Counted from the stretch's first letter, positions 1 through 6,786 are shown. The stretch is 14,670 bases of DNA from Acidobacteriota bacterium (GCA_003222375.1 QHVX01000026.1:1-14670); one strand, 5' to 3'. Numbers and translations: made by a program. The notes: generated by a model not told the origin, from the sequence alone.

Positions 1-10
1 CCAGAAGAGT

Positions 11-493
11 CTAACGCTGCAGCGCGATCGTCGTCTTGCGGAACAGCTTGTCGCCAGGCAGATCCTTCTGCCATGCCGTCACGCTGATCTGTCCGGTCTC
101 CATCAACGTCCCAAATGCAGTGCGGACTCGGAATCGGATGTGCGAATCTTCCCCGGGCTGCAAATTGCCCATTGTGTAGTGATAGACCGATGAGCCCGGA
201 TCGTGTGTGCTGGTGATGCCGCGGTCGTTCGTCTGATCGAGGACGATGACCTGCGGCGGCAGCTCGACATCCGCCAGAATGTCCTGAACGTTGTTCACGC
301 CCCGATTGCTGAGGACGACGTCGATGTTGCCTTCGCCGCCTTCCGCGAGCTTGTCGGGCGCGTAGATGTTGATTTTGAACAGCTGACCGCGCGAAGTCAT
401 CGCCATGCCGGACGACTTGCACGAAACCATCGTGAAGAGGCCGACAAGGATCAGCGCCATTGCCGAGATTGTCAGAATACGATTTCGATTCAT
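11..493 (-). CDS. Small secreted lipoprotein with a DUF11/CARDB-like beta-sandwich domain
   Basis: The protein has 160 residues. The start is the ATG at 493, which follows a good GGAGGA Shine-Dalgarno; an in-frame upstream extension to 526 adds 11 residues but has no such signal. The N-terminus is a short basic segment, a hydrophobic stretch and MVSC, a plausible lipobox with the lipidated Cys near residue 25, so an envelope lipoprotein is expected. The rest (about 35-160) looks like one immunoglobulin-like beta-sandwich of the DUF11/CARDB kind: 'NIDVVLSNRGVNNVQDI' followed by a 'LPPQV' strand and a 'NLQPGEDSHIRFRVR' strand. This fold is usually structural or adhesive and no catalytic residues are visible. 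The gene is divergent from the sugar kinase, with 65 bp between the starts. Its precise role is unknown. The lipoprotein call is firm and the fold assignment is moderate. Confidence 0.75.
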   Translation of the reverse strand: MNRNRILTISAMALILVGLFTMVSCKSSGMAMTSRGQLFKINIYAPDKLAEGGEGNIDVVLSNRGVNNVQDILADVELPPQVIVLDQTNDRGITSTHDPGSSVYHYTMGNLQPGEDSHIRFRVRTAFGTLMETGQISVTAWQKDLPGDKLFRKTTIALQR

Positions 494-545
494 CGCTTTG
501 TCCTCCGAACTACTGATTGAGTGCAAATGGCGGTCCGAACTCTCG

Positions 546-551
546 TAAACT
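546..551 (+). promoter_or_regulatory. Candidate -10 box (TAAACT) of a leaderless kinase transcript
   Basis: TAAACT ends 7 nt before the GTG chosen as kinase start. No Shine-Dalgarno-like purine run lies before that GTG. The spacing would put the transcription start at or within a base of the start codon. I see no convincing -35 at normal distance. Support comes from two other GTG genes in the window that show the same arrangement (starts at 3193 and 9973). Confidence 0.35.
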
Positions 552-558
552 CACGCTG

Positions 559-1503
559 GTGACTTACTTTCTTGGCGTCGATGGTGGTGCCTCGAAAACG
601 GCAGCGCTCGTCACTGACGACGGCGGCAAATCGTTGGGCGACGGAGTCGCCGGTCCGTCCAACCATCTGCGCGTCGGAATCGAGACCGCGGCTAGAAACA
701 TCGAGCGCGCCGTCAACAAGGCGCTCGTGAACGCCGACGTCGCCAGCCGCGAGATCGTGTGGGCGTATTGCGGCATCGCGGGCGCCGACCATCCGGCGCA
801 CCGCCAGGAGATCGTCGACTCGCTCAACATCTTTTTTCCGCGCGGCAACTTCACCGTCGACAACGACGCGCGAATCGCGCTCACCGGCGCGATCGGATTC
901 GGGTCGGGTGTGGTCGTGATTGCCGGAACCGGATCGGTGGCCTACGGCCGCAACGAATCGGGCGAGGAAGCGCGGGCGGGAGGTTGGGGGCCGACGCTCG
1001 GAGATGAGGGGAGCGCGTACGGAATCGCGCGCGCAGGATTGAGCGCCGTGCTGCGCGCGTACGACGGCCGAGGACCGGCGACCGCGATGCTGGACATCAT
1101 CGGCCGCGATTACCAGTTGGCGCCATCCGAGATTCCGCGATTCGTTTACGCCACGACAACGCACGCTGACGACATCGCGCGCTACGGCAAACTCGTGATC
1201 GAGGCAGCGGAATCGGGCGATGCGGTGGCGGATGCAATTCTTCGCGACGCCGGCCGCGAGCTCGGCGCATGCGTTCTCGCGGTCGCTCAGCGACTCAAGA
1301 TCGCCGATCGCGAGTTTCCCGTGGCGTACGTCGGAGGCGCGTTCAATGCCGGCGAGCTTCTGCTCGCGCCGATGCGAGAGACTGTGAAAGCGAAAGCGCC
1401 GCGCGCGAACATCGCTCCGCCACAACGAACGCCCGCCGAAGGCGCCGCGATGATGGCGATTCGCGCTGCAGCGGCGCCGCGCCCCAGCCGGAGGGCCTTA
1501 TAG
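559..1503 (+). CDS. BadF/BadG/BcrA/BcrD-type ATPase, probable N-acetylglucosamine kinase
   Basis: The protein has 314 residues and belongs to the ASKHA sugar-kinase/ATPase superfamily. Visible landmarks are the first phosphate loop DGGASKT (about 8-14), the DNDAR segment (about 101-105) holding the likely catalytic Asp, the second phosphate loop IAGTGSVAYG (about 121-130), GGWGPTLGDEGSAYGI (about 141-156) and the adenosine-side VGGAFNAGE near the C-terminus. The GGWGxxLGDEGSGxxI pattern is typical of N-acetylglucosamine/glucosamine kinases rather than the Fe-S benzoyl-CoA reductase activators, and the cluster of Cys expected for the latter is missing. It probably phosphorylates an amino sugar in the cytoplasm, for cell-wall recycling or chitin use. 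I chose GTG 559 because it sits six residues before the phosphate loop, as in relatives, and 7 nt after a TAAACT box. A TTG at 517 would also be in frame. No sugar transporter or deaminase is adjacent, so the substrate stays uncertain. Confidence 0.85.
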   Translation: MTYFLGVDGGASKTAALVTDDGGKSLGDGVAGPSNHLRVGIETAARNIERAVNKALVNADVASREIVWAYCGIAGADHPAHRQEIVDSLNIFFPRGNFTVDNDARIALTGAIGFGSGVVVIAGTGSVAYGRNESGEEARAGGWGPTLGDEGSAYGIARAGLSAVLRAYDGRGPATAMLDIIGRDYQLAPSEIPRFVYATTTHADDIARYGKLVIEAAESGDAVADAILRDAGRELGACVLAVAQRLKIADREFPVAYVGGAFNAGELLLAPMRETVKAKAPRANIAPPQRTPAEGAAMMAIRAAAAPRPSRRAL

Positions 1504-1521
1504 CCGTTCCAAGGCGTTGAC

Positions 1522-1537
1522 TGTGACGTAGATCACG
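1522..1537 (+). promoter_or_regulatory. CRP/FNR-family operator-like palindrome
   Basis: TGTGA, six spacer bases and TCACG match the CRP consensus TGTGA-N6-TCACA in nine of ten conserved positions. It lies between the kinase stop (1503) and the CHRD gene start (1615). A possible -10, TATCTT, lies at 1570-1575. If that is used, the operator centre falls roughly 50 bp upstream of transcription start, a workable activator position. No CRP-family regulator is encoded in the window, so the partner is unknown. A single good match in 14 kb can also arise by chance. Confidence 0.45.
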
Positions 1538-1587
1538 CGTTTTCAGTGTCACGCAAAATTTGCAGACATTATCTTGCAAAAGCGGAA

Positions 1588-1616
1588 GTATCTCCTCCGA
1601 CAAGAGGAGGAGATAT
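1588..1616 (+). promoter_or_regulatory. Hairpin masking the Shine-Dalgarno and AU of the CHRD gene start
   Basis: Bases 1589-1598 (TATCTCCTCC) are the exact reverse complement of 1606-1615 (GGAGGAGATA), separated by seven bases; one further G-U pair (1588 with 1616) extends the stem to 11 pairs. The right arm holds the strong AGGAGG Shine-Dalgarno and the first two bases of the AUG. In the mRNA the ribosome site would therefore be completely paired. This points to translational control, for instance a thermosensor-like melt, a bound protein or small RNA, or opening by an upstream ribosome. The pairing is read directly; regulation is inferred. Confidence 0.6.
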
Positions 1617-3096
1617 GAGACGAAGGGTTTTCTTCGGTAGTTTTGCAATTGCTCTCTTATTTGCGGGCAGCATTTCCGCGCAGACTCTCGGCGCGGTGCT
1701 GACCTCATCGCAGGAAGTGCCACCATGTGCCGCATCCGGTTTCGGGAACGCCACGGTGACGTTCGACTCGACACGTCAGAACATCAACGTGACGATCACC
1801 GTGTCAAATCTCGGCAGCCCGATCTCGATCTTTCACATTCATGAAGGTCCAGCCGGCGTCGCCGGAAATGTGGTCGTGAACCTGGTCGGGTTAGGCGGCA
1901 TGTTCATGAACGGCACCATGACCGGAACATTTCCGATTGCATCGGATGTCGCGCAAAGAATGCTGCAGAATCCGTCCAACTTCTACGTGAACGTGCATAC
2001 CAATCAGTGTCCCGGCGGCGCTGCACGCGGCCAGCTTTCATTCACCAACGGTGGATTCGTCATGTTCGCCGCCGAATTGCGCCCACAGAATGAAGTGCCG
2101 CCGGCGACGAGTACCGCCTTCGGTGCGGCCTTGGTGACGTTCGACTTCAACAACAACACCGTGGCGTGGGAGGTGAACAACAACGGAGTCGTGAGTCCGA
2201 CTCTTTCGCACATCCATCGTGGGCCTGCCGGTGTCTCCGGACCGGTGATCATCAACTTCGCAACGGGGGCATCGCAGATTGTGAACGGGCGAGCGAAGGG
2301 ATCCGGAACGATCGACGCGCAGAAATCCGCCAATCTCACTGCCGCTGATCTCACCAACCTCGCGGTGGGCGGGACGCTACCGGGTTTCTATGTGAACTTT
2401 CACTCAACCGCATTTCCCGGCGGCGAAATCCGCGGCATCTTGTCGACGCCGCAAGAAGTCGACATTCCGATCGCCGGTCACGTGACGAATGGCATCGGAC
2501 AGACATTCATCAGCGACGTCAGGGTTTTCAATCCGTCGTTCGACACGCCGACGACAGCGCTCGTCGAGTTTTTCACGGCCGGCACGGCCGCCAACACGAA
2601 TGCCGCGGCGTCGATGGTCGTGAATCTGCCGGCGCGCGGAACGGCGGTACTCAATGACATCGCTGGAACATCGGGACTGAACACGACCGGAACCGGCGCG
2701 CTGCGAATTACGAGCGCAGCAGCGATCGTGGCAACGTCGCGCATCTTCGTGAACACGCCGAACGGCAGCTTCGGACAATTCGTTCCGGCCTTCGGCCGCT
2801 CGAGCGCGCTACGACGCGGCGTGATTCCGCAGGTCTCCAACACCGGTGCGGCAAGCGGCAATCGCGCAAACCTCGGTCTGTTCAATCCGAATCAGACGGC
2901 GGTCACCGTGCGTCTCGATGCGCGCAACGCCGCCGGCGCTTCTCTCGGATCGAACGTGATCACGTTGCAGCCGCTGTCGCAGCAGCAGAACGCGATCGCC
3001 GGCTATTTCCCGGGAACCGATATCTCTTCGACGCGAGCGCCGGGATCTTCGCGTATGTGTCGGAGGTCGACAACACTTCCGGTGATTCGTTCCTGA
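1615..3096 (+). CDS. Secreted double-CHRD protein with beta-rich C-terminal domain (3' end frameshifted)
   Basis: The start is ATG 1615, directly after AGGAGG. As read, the protein has 493 residues. Residues 1-22 form a signal peptide (RRR, hydrophobic core, SISAQ). Two CHRD domains follow, about 23-145 and 150-285, each with its hallmark pair: FHIHEGPAG with VNVHTNQCPGGAARGQL, and SHIHRGPAG with VNFHSTAFPGGEIRGIL. The CHRD fold, first described in chordin, is common in bacterial exported proteins of unknown biochemical role; the conserved His residues may bind metal. About 290-480 is a Gly/Asn/Thr-rich beta domain of the type seen in exported proteins of Acidobacteriota-like bacteria. The last 22 or so residues (after DISS) are arginine-rich and unlike what precedes them. 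Moving to the -1 frame near 3025 restores FDASAGIFAYVSEVDNTSG and a stop at 3138-3140, so the natural product is probably 508 residues. The gene stands alone between the kinase and the permease, behind its own leader. Confidence 0.85.
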   Translation: MRRRVFFGSFAIALLFAGSISAQTLGAVLTSSQEVPPCAASGFGNATVTFDSTRQNINVTITVSNLGSPISIFHIHEGPAGVAGNVVVNLVGLGGMFMNGTMTGTFPIASDVAQRMLQNPSNFYVNVHTNQCPGGAARGQLSFTNGGFVMFAAELRPQNEVPPATSTAFGAALVTFDFNNNTVAWEVNNNGVVSPTLSHIHRGPAGVSGPVIINFATGASQIVNGRAKGSGTIDAQKSANLTAADLTNLAVGGTLPGFYVNFHSTAFPGGEIRGILSTPQEVDIPIAGHVTNGIGQTFISDVRVFNPSFDTPTTALVEFFTAGTAANTNAAASMVVNLPARGTAVLNDIAGTSGLNTTGTGALRITSAAAIVATSRIFVNTPNGSFGQFVPAFGRSSALRRGVIPQVSNTGAASGNRANLGLFNPNQTAVTVRLDARNAAGASLGSNVITLQPLSQQQNAIAGYFPGTDISSTRAPGSSRMCRRSTTLPVIRS

Positions 3097-3140
3097 TTTC
3101 GGGTCAACCTGATCCAGGCGTGGCAGCGTCGCAGCAATAG
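3097..3140 (+). other. Displaced 3' tail of the CHRD gene in the -1 frame
   Basis: From about 3027 a second frame reads FDASAGIFAYVSEVDNTSG, then DSFLISGQPDPGVAASQQ, and stops at TAG 3138-3140. Its composition matches the upstream beta-rich domain, whereas the frame that remains open to 3096 turns into a Ser/Arg-rich tail. The piece after 3096 is therefore the outlying end of the same gene after a one-base loss, and not an untranslated spacer. Confidence 0.7.
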
Positions 3141-3144
3141 CGGC

Positions 3145-3182
3145 TAGTGGAGCGCCGGCATTGAATCGCCGGCGCTCCACTA
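3145..3182 (+). terminator. Perfect 15-bp hairpin after the CHRD gene
   Basis: 3145-3159 and 3168-3182 are exact reverse complements with an 8-base loop. The stem is GC-rich (it holds AGCGCCGGC). It begins five bases after the restored CHRD stop and ends 10 bp before the permease GTG. There is no T-run, so it is at best a Rho-assisted stop or an mRNA-stabilising end. It shares AGCGCCGGC with the junction element at 10789-10844, so it may be a member of the same family of dispersed hairpins. Its last two bases overlap the candidate -10 of the next gene. Confidence 0.6.
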
Positions 3183-3186
3183 CACT
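3181..3186 (+). promoter_or_regulatory. Candidate -10 box (TACACT) of a leaderless permease transcript
   Basis: TACACT is followed by six bases and then the GTG start at 3193. No Shine-Dalgarno is present. The geometry is the same as before the exonuclease III gene (TAGAAT, six bases, GTG). No proper -35 is visible because that space is taken by the hairpin, so this is a suggestion only. Confidence 0.35.
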
Positions 3187-3192
3187 GCCTGC

Positions 3193-4341
3193 GTGCTGGC
3201 GTTCACGAAGCGTCACTGGCTGACGCTCGCGGCAGGTCTGCTGGCCGCCGCGCTTCTGTTATCGCGACGCGTTACGCCGGCGGCCGCGGCGCGAGCGATC
3301 GATCTCGACCTGCTGCTCGTTCTCTTCGCGCTCCTGACGGCGATTGAAATTCTTCGCGCGTCGGGCTATCTCGATCTGGCTGTCGATTCGACGCTCATTC
3401 GCTTTCGGACGACACGCGGATTCTCTCTGGCGCTGGTATTGATGAGTGGAGTGCTGGCATCGCTGGTCACGAACGATGTCACGCTGTTCATCATCATTCC
3501 ATTCACGATTGTTGCGAGCCGCTTTTCCGATTTTGATGTCGAGGACGCCGTCGTTCTCGAGATCATCGCGTCGAATCTGATCGGTTGTCTGACACCGCTG
3601 GGCAATCCTCAAAATCTCTTCATCTTCCATCGATCGGGCTGGTCGGCGGCGCACTTCATCGTCGTGATGCTGCCGTTCGTCGTTTGGAGCCTGGCCGGAC
3701 TGCTGGCGGCGCTGTTCTTACTCGGTCCTTCGCACGAAATGAAACCGACCGACGTCGTGCTTCCGCCGCGAAATACGATCGCTGCAGTCGCCGGCGGCGC
3801 ATGTTTCGTGCTGGTACTTTTGGAGATCGCGCGCATCGCGAACGGTTGGCCGGCCGCGATCGGAGCGCTGATCGCCGGCGCAGTCTTTTTGAGGCGACGA
3901 ATCTTTGCGATCGACTACTCGATCGTACCGCTGTTCTTCTTTGCCTTCATCATCGTCGAGGGAGCGCGATCGATGCACCTCTATCGCGAATCGGCGAATC
4001 TTTTTCTCACGTCGGTCGGACTCTCGCAAGTCATCTCGAATGTACCTGCGACGATTCTTCTGTCGCCAATTGCGGTCGACCGATGGCGCGAGCTGCTATA
4101 CGGTGTGAGCGCCGGAGGTTGCGGCACCATCATCGCCTCACTCGCCAATCTCCTCGGCTGGCGCATCTACGTTCGCGAATCGAATCGCAATCCACGCTTC
4201 TTCTGGCACCTGACGGCGCTGAACTTCGCGTTCCTCGCGTGGACGACGCTCGGGGGTTGGTTGCTGCTTACTTCGCGCTTCGATCGCGCACCGCACGAAA
4301 TTCGTCGCCCGGTTTCCAATTCGGCATCGACGCGGCATTAG
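3193..4341 (+). CDS. SLC13/ArsB-like (citrate transporter domain) integral membrane permease
   Basis: The protein has 382 residues with about ten hydrophobic segments. It resembles the ion-transporter superfamily group containing the CitMHS domain, ArsB and E. coli YbiR. Two half-repeats carry the expected re-entrant loop motifs: SLVTNDVTLF (90-99) with NLIGCLTPLGNPQNLFI (128-144), and SQVISNVPATILLSP (278-292) with GCGTIIASLANLLGWRI (309-325). The Asn-Pro and Gly-rich hairpins normally bind the anion and co-transported cation. The substrate cannot be read from sequence; organic anions, arsenite or sodium are all possible. It starts at GTG 3193 with no Shine-Dalgarno. Residues from about 359 onward, a hydrophilic tail after the last membrane helix, are encoded antisense to the end of the M28 peptidase gene. 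No arsR or arsA is near, so an arsenite role has no contextual support. Confidence 0.82.
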   Translation: MLAFTKRHWLTLAAGLLAAALLLSRRVTPAAAARAIDLDLLLVLFALLTAIEILRASGYLDLAVDSTLIRFRTTRGFSLALVLMSGVLASLVTNDVTLFIIIPFTIVASRFSDFDVEDAVVLEIIASNLIGCLTPLGNPQNLFIFHRSGWSAAHFIVVMLPFVVWSLAGLLAALFLLGPSHEMKPTDVVLPPRNTIAAVAGGACFVLVLLEIARIANGWPAAIGALIAGAVFLRRRIFAIDYSIVPLFFFAFIIVEGARSMHLYRESANLFLTSVGLSQVISNVPATILLSPIAVDRWRELLYGVSAGGCGTIIASLANLLGWRIYVRESNRNPRFFWHLTALNFAFLAWTTLGGWLLLTSRFDRAPHEIRRPVSNSASTRH

Positions 4342-5944
4342 CGGCCTCCCAGCCGAGCCAATATCCGAATTGCGCCATCTGCACGCCTTCCGCCCAATTC
4401 CAGTTCGGATCGAATTCGTCGCTGGGCTGGTGATAGCGATGCTCGCGATAGTCCGACGACATTTTGTCGCCCCACTCTTTTCCCTTGCCGATGACGTCGT
4501 GGCCTGGCTCGACGGAAAACGCGGGAATTCCAACCTTGCCGAGGCTGAAGTGGTCGGAGCGATAGTAGTGGCCTTGCTCCGGCTCGGGATCGGGAGCGAT
4601 CACGAGACGCATCGCTTTCGCGACGCGTTCCGCGGTCGGAAAGAAAGTCGTGCGCTCGGCGCCATTGAGGACGACATCGCGAACGCGGCCGAGCTCCGCG
4701 ATCGCGTCGTAGTTCAGATTCAACGCCAGGCGACCGGCAGGAATCGGCGGATGCTGCCCGAGATACGCGGAGCCGAGGAGTCCTTGCTCTTCGGCGGCGA
4801 CAGCGGCGAAGTAAACCGAACGTTTCGGCGCGGGCTTCGTCATCGACCACACGCGCGCGAGATCGAGCAGCAGCGCGCAGCCGGAAGCGTTGTCGATCGC
4901 GCCGTTGTAGATCGTGTCGCCGCGATCATCGGCTTTGCCACTGCCCAGGTGATCGTGATGCGCGGAGTAGATGATGCCTTCTTCGCGCAGCTTCGGATCG
5001 CTGCCCGCGAGCTTTGCGACGACGTTCGCAGTATCGAACGGACGAATCTTGCTCGAAATGGTGCCCGTCAATTTGAACCCGAGCGAGACCGGCTTGAAGT
5101 CGCGCGACGCGGCTGCCTTCGTGAGCGTATCGAGATCGTAGCCCGCGGCTTTGAAAAGATCGCTGGCGAGTTTTTCGGTGATCCATGACGCGATGTGCAG
5201 CGAAGGTTGTCCTGGCGTGAGACGAACGCATGATGTTTCGCCGCCCCACGAATTGCGAACGACTGACCACGGATATCCGGCGGCGTCATTGGTGTGAATC
5301 AGAATGACGCCGTCGGCGCCTTTTGCCGTTCCGGTTTCGTACTTGTACGTCCAGCGTCCGTAATACGTCCGCGCTTTTCCTTTGAAGAGATCAGGCTCCT
5401 GCGCCGTTGCAGGTGGATCGTCGACGAGCATGATGAGCGTCTTGCCGTGCGCGTCGAGTCCTTTGTAGTCGTCCCATCGATATTCCGGCGCGACCACCCC
5501 GTGGCCGACGAAAACGAGCTCGGAATTCAATGCGCTGCTCGCGTTTTGGGATTGATCTGTGGCCACGAACTCATCGAGATGCTTCAACGGACCGATGATC
5601 GGCCCGCCATCTTTCGCGAACGACAGATTCGTGTTCGCGGCGTCCATGCGAACGCCGAGAAGCGGAACGCGCTGGAAATACGTGCCGTTGTCGCCGGCCG
5701 GCTCGAGGCCGTAGGACTCGAATTGCGCCGCGATGTACTGCATCGCGAGATCGTCGCCGCGTGTACCAGGCCCGCGACCCTCGAGCAAATCGCTGGCGAG
5801 GAATTTGTCGTGCGCCTTCATCGCGTCGGCGCTGAAGAGTTTCATTCCACGCTCTACGATGGTTGGAATGCTTGACTTTTCGGCTGCGATCAGTGGCAGC
5901 GCTGCCGCGAGCAGCAACAAAGTTAACGAGTGGAAACGATTCAT
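4268..5944 (-). CDS. Secreted M28-family zinc metallopeptidase with PA-type insert
   Basis: The protein has 558 residues. Residues 1-21 are a signal peptide (MNRFHSLTLLLLAAALPLIA), so it acts outside the cytoplasmic membrane. About 130-260 looks like the protease-associated insert found in M28 peptidases (SELVFVGHGVVAPEYRWDDY, GADGVILIHTND). The catalytic part follows, with the co-catalytic di-zinc set in order: H329 and D331 in SAHHDHLG, D351 in NGAIDNASG, the catalytic pair E385-E386 in AAEEQGLLGS, D413 in NYDAI and H465 in YRSDHFSLG. All are present, so activity is likely: aminopeptidase or dipeptidase-like cleavage of peptides taken from the environment. The C-terminus NWKPGDEFRAVR is typical of the family and shows that the full frame is real despite the 74-bp overlap with the permease. 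The start at 5944 follows AAGGAC. The gene is single and divergent from the 99-aa gene at 6030. Confidence 0.93.
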   Translation of the reverse strand: MNRFHSLTLLLLAAALPLIAAEKSSIPTIVERGMKLFSADAMKAHDKFLASDLLEGRGPGTRGDDLAMQYIAAQFESYGLEPAGDNGTYFQRVPLLGVRMDAANTNLSFAKDGGPIIGPLKHLDEFVATDQSQNASSALNSELVFVGHGVVAPEYRWDDYKGLDAHGKTLIMLVDDPPATAQEPDLFKGKARTYYGRWTYKYETGTAKGADGVILIHTNDAAGYPWSVVRNSWGGETSCVRLTPGQPSLHIASWITEKLASDLFKAAGYDLDTLTKAAASRDFKPVSLGFKLTGTISSKIRPFDTANVVAKLAGSDPKLREEGIIYSAHHDHLGSGKADDRGDTIYNGAIDNASGCALLLDLARVWSMTKPAPKRSVYFAAVAAEEQGLLGSAYLGQHPPIPAGRLALNLNYDAIAELGRVRDVVLNGAERTTFFPTAERVAKAMRLVIAPDPEPEQGHYYRSDHFSLGKVGIPAFSVEPGHDVIGKGKEWGDKMSSDYREHRYHQPSDEFDPNWNWAEGVQMAQFGYWLGWEAANAASMPNWKPGDEFRAVRDRSAK

Positions 5945-6029
5945 GAACAGATGTCCTTTCAGTTAGGCGCGCGCGTGACGCAGCGCACATTTTCTCTCGG
6001 GAATTTGCAAAATCGAGGGTAGGGACTTG

Positions 6030-6329
6030 ATGACGGAAATCACTCCTATACAGGTGCGATACAAAGAAGCTGAATTCACGGAGAACGAGCTTGCCGAGGC
6101 CATCGAGAGCGTTGCCTTTCTCGATGAGCCGATCTTCGAGGAGGGACAACTCCCACTGCAGCAACAGGTGGTTGACAAGCTGGCTGACATGCTTTTCGCG
6201 AGCGATATGGTGCTCGACATGCTGCGCGACGAACGCTATCGCGTGCCGCCGCATCTACTGGCAGTAGAGCCGCACGTTCGCCGACTCTACAACGAAGTCA
6301 ACAATCTGATGAAGAAACTCACCGACTAG
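6030..6329 (+). CDS. Hypothetical 99-aa acidic helical protein
   Basis: I do not recognise a family. The ATG at 6030 follows a purine-rich GAGGGTAGGGA stretch; a TTG codon directly before it is also in frame. The protein is predicted soluble and mostly helical: FTENELAEAIESVAFL, LPLQQQVVDKLADMLFASDMVLDML and PHVRRLYNEVNNLMKKL. There is no signal peptide, no Cys and no catalytic motif, but it has good coding character. It could be a small adaptor or oligomerising protein. It faces the two-gene unit on the other strand and overlaps the last 11 bases of the gene ending at 6319, so it is not co-transcribed with it. Confidence 0.65.
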   Translation: MTEITPIQVRYKEAEFTENELAEAIESVAFLDEPIFEEGQLPLQQQVVDKLADMLFASDMVLDMLRDERYRVPPHLLAVEPHVRRLYNEVNNLMKKLTD

Positions 6330-6786
6330 CCGCACCAACCGGCTGGCCGGTCCGCGCGATCCCCGCTGCCCAATTTTCGTAAAACCCGGGCGCGCTCTGA
6401 TTCAGATACTCGATAAATCCGCTTGCGACTTCTTCCATCTGTCTGTAGCGAAGCGGATCTTTAATGGCCGCGCGCTGCTCCGGAACGAATCGCCGGATCT
6501 TCTCCCACACGAGCAGAATCTCCATGTTGTTCGAGCGGTAGAACAGCTCGCGATGGAGAACACCGCTGACCACGAACGACGCTGCCATTTCCCAATATGT
6601 GGTAACCATTCGAAAGTAGGCGTTCTCTTCGCTGCCTGCCGGACAGCGCTGCAAAAATTCTTCGCGAGAATTCAGCGCCGGGGTCGACCCGAACCATTTG
6701 CGCGCCGCGCGCAACTTTTCCTCACGTCGCAGGTCGTACAGCCGCAGGATCAGGTTCGCATCGTCGTAAGTCGGTGTCGATTTCAT
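6319..6786 (-). CDS. Conserved hypothetical helical protein, second gene of a two-gene unit
   Basis: The protein has 155 residues and is largely alpha-helical, with MKSTPTYDDANLILRLYDLRREEKLRAARKWF at the start and blocks such as RMVTTYWEMAASFV, RELFYRSNNMEILLVWEKIR and SGFIEYLN. It is similar in layout to uncharacterised proteins, some annotated as DUF4760-like, that I recall from Acidobacteriota and other environmental bacteria; this is from memory and unverified. No transmembrane helix is certain; the segment MAASFVVSGVL is mildly hydrophobic. The ATG at 6786 overlaps the stop of the upstream gene by 4 bases (ATGA), so the two are almost certainly translated together. Its function is unknown. 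Partnership with the nuclease-like protein is inferred from coupling. Confidence 0.75.
   Translation of the reverse strand: MKSTPTYDDANLILRLYDLRREEKLRAARKWFGSTPALNSREEFLQRCPAGSEENAYFRMVTTYWEMAASFVVSGVLHRELFYRSNNMEILLVWEKIRRFVPEQRAAIKDPLRYRQMEEVASGFIEYLNQSAPGFYENWAAGIARTGQPVGAASR

Noticed and set aside
517..558. TTG at 517 as start of the kinase
   Set aside because: It adds 14 residues before the normal N-terminus of the family and has no ribosome site; GTG 559 is at the usual distance from the phosphate loop.
490..1425. A 311-aa open frame antisense to the sugar kinase
   Set aside because: Arg/Asp/Ala-rich with no recognisable domain; it mirrors the strongly supported kinase and has the composition of a high-GC shadow frame.
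3018..3035. Programmed -1 frameshift in the CHRD gene
   Set aside because: No X-XXY-YYZ slippery heptamer and no downstream pseudoknot close by; a simple one-base loss explains it better.
4268..4341. Frameshift at the end of the permease as the cause of the overlap
   Set aside because: All predicted membrane segments are complete before the overlap, and no alternative frame offers a better tail.
3585..4433. A 282-aa open frame inside the permease gene
   Set aside because: Arg-rich and without motifs; it lies in another frame of a gene with clear transporter motifs.
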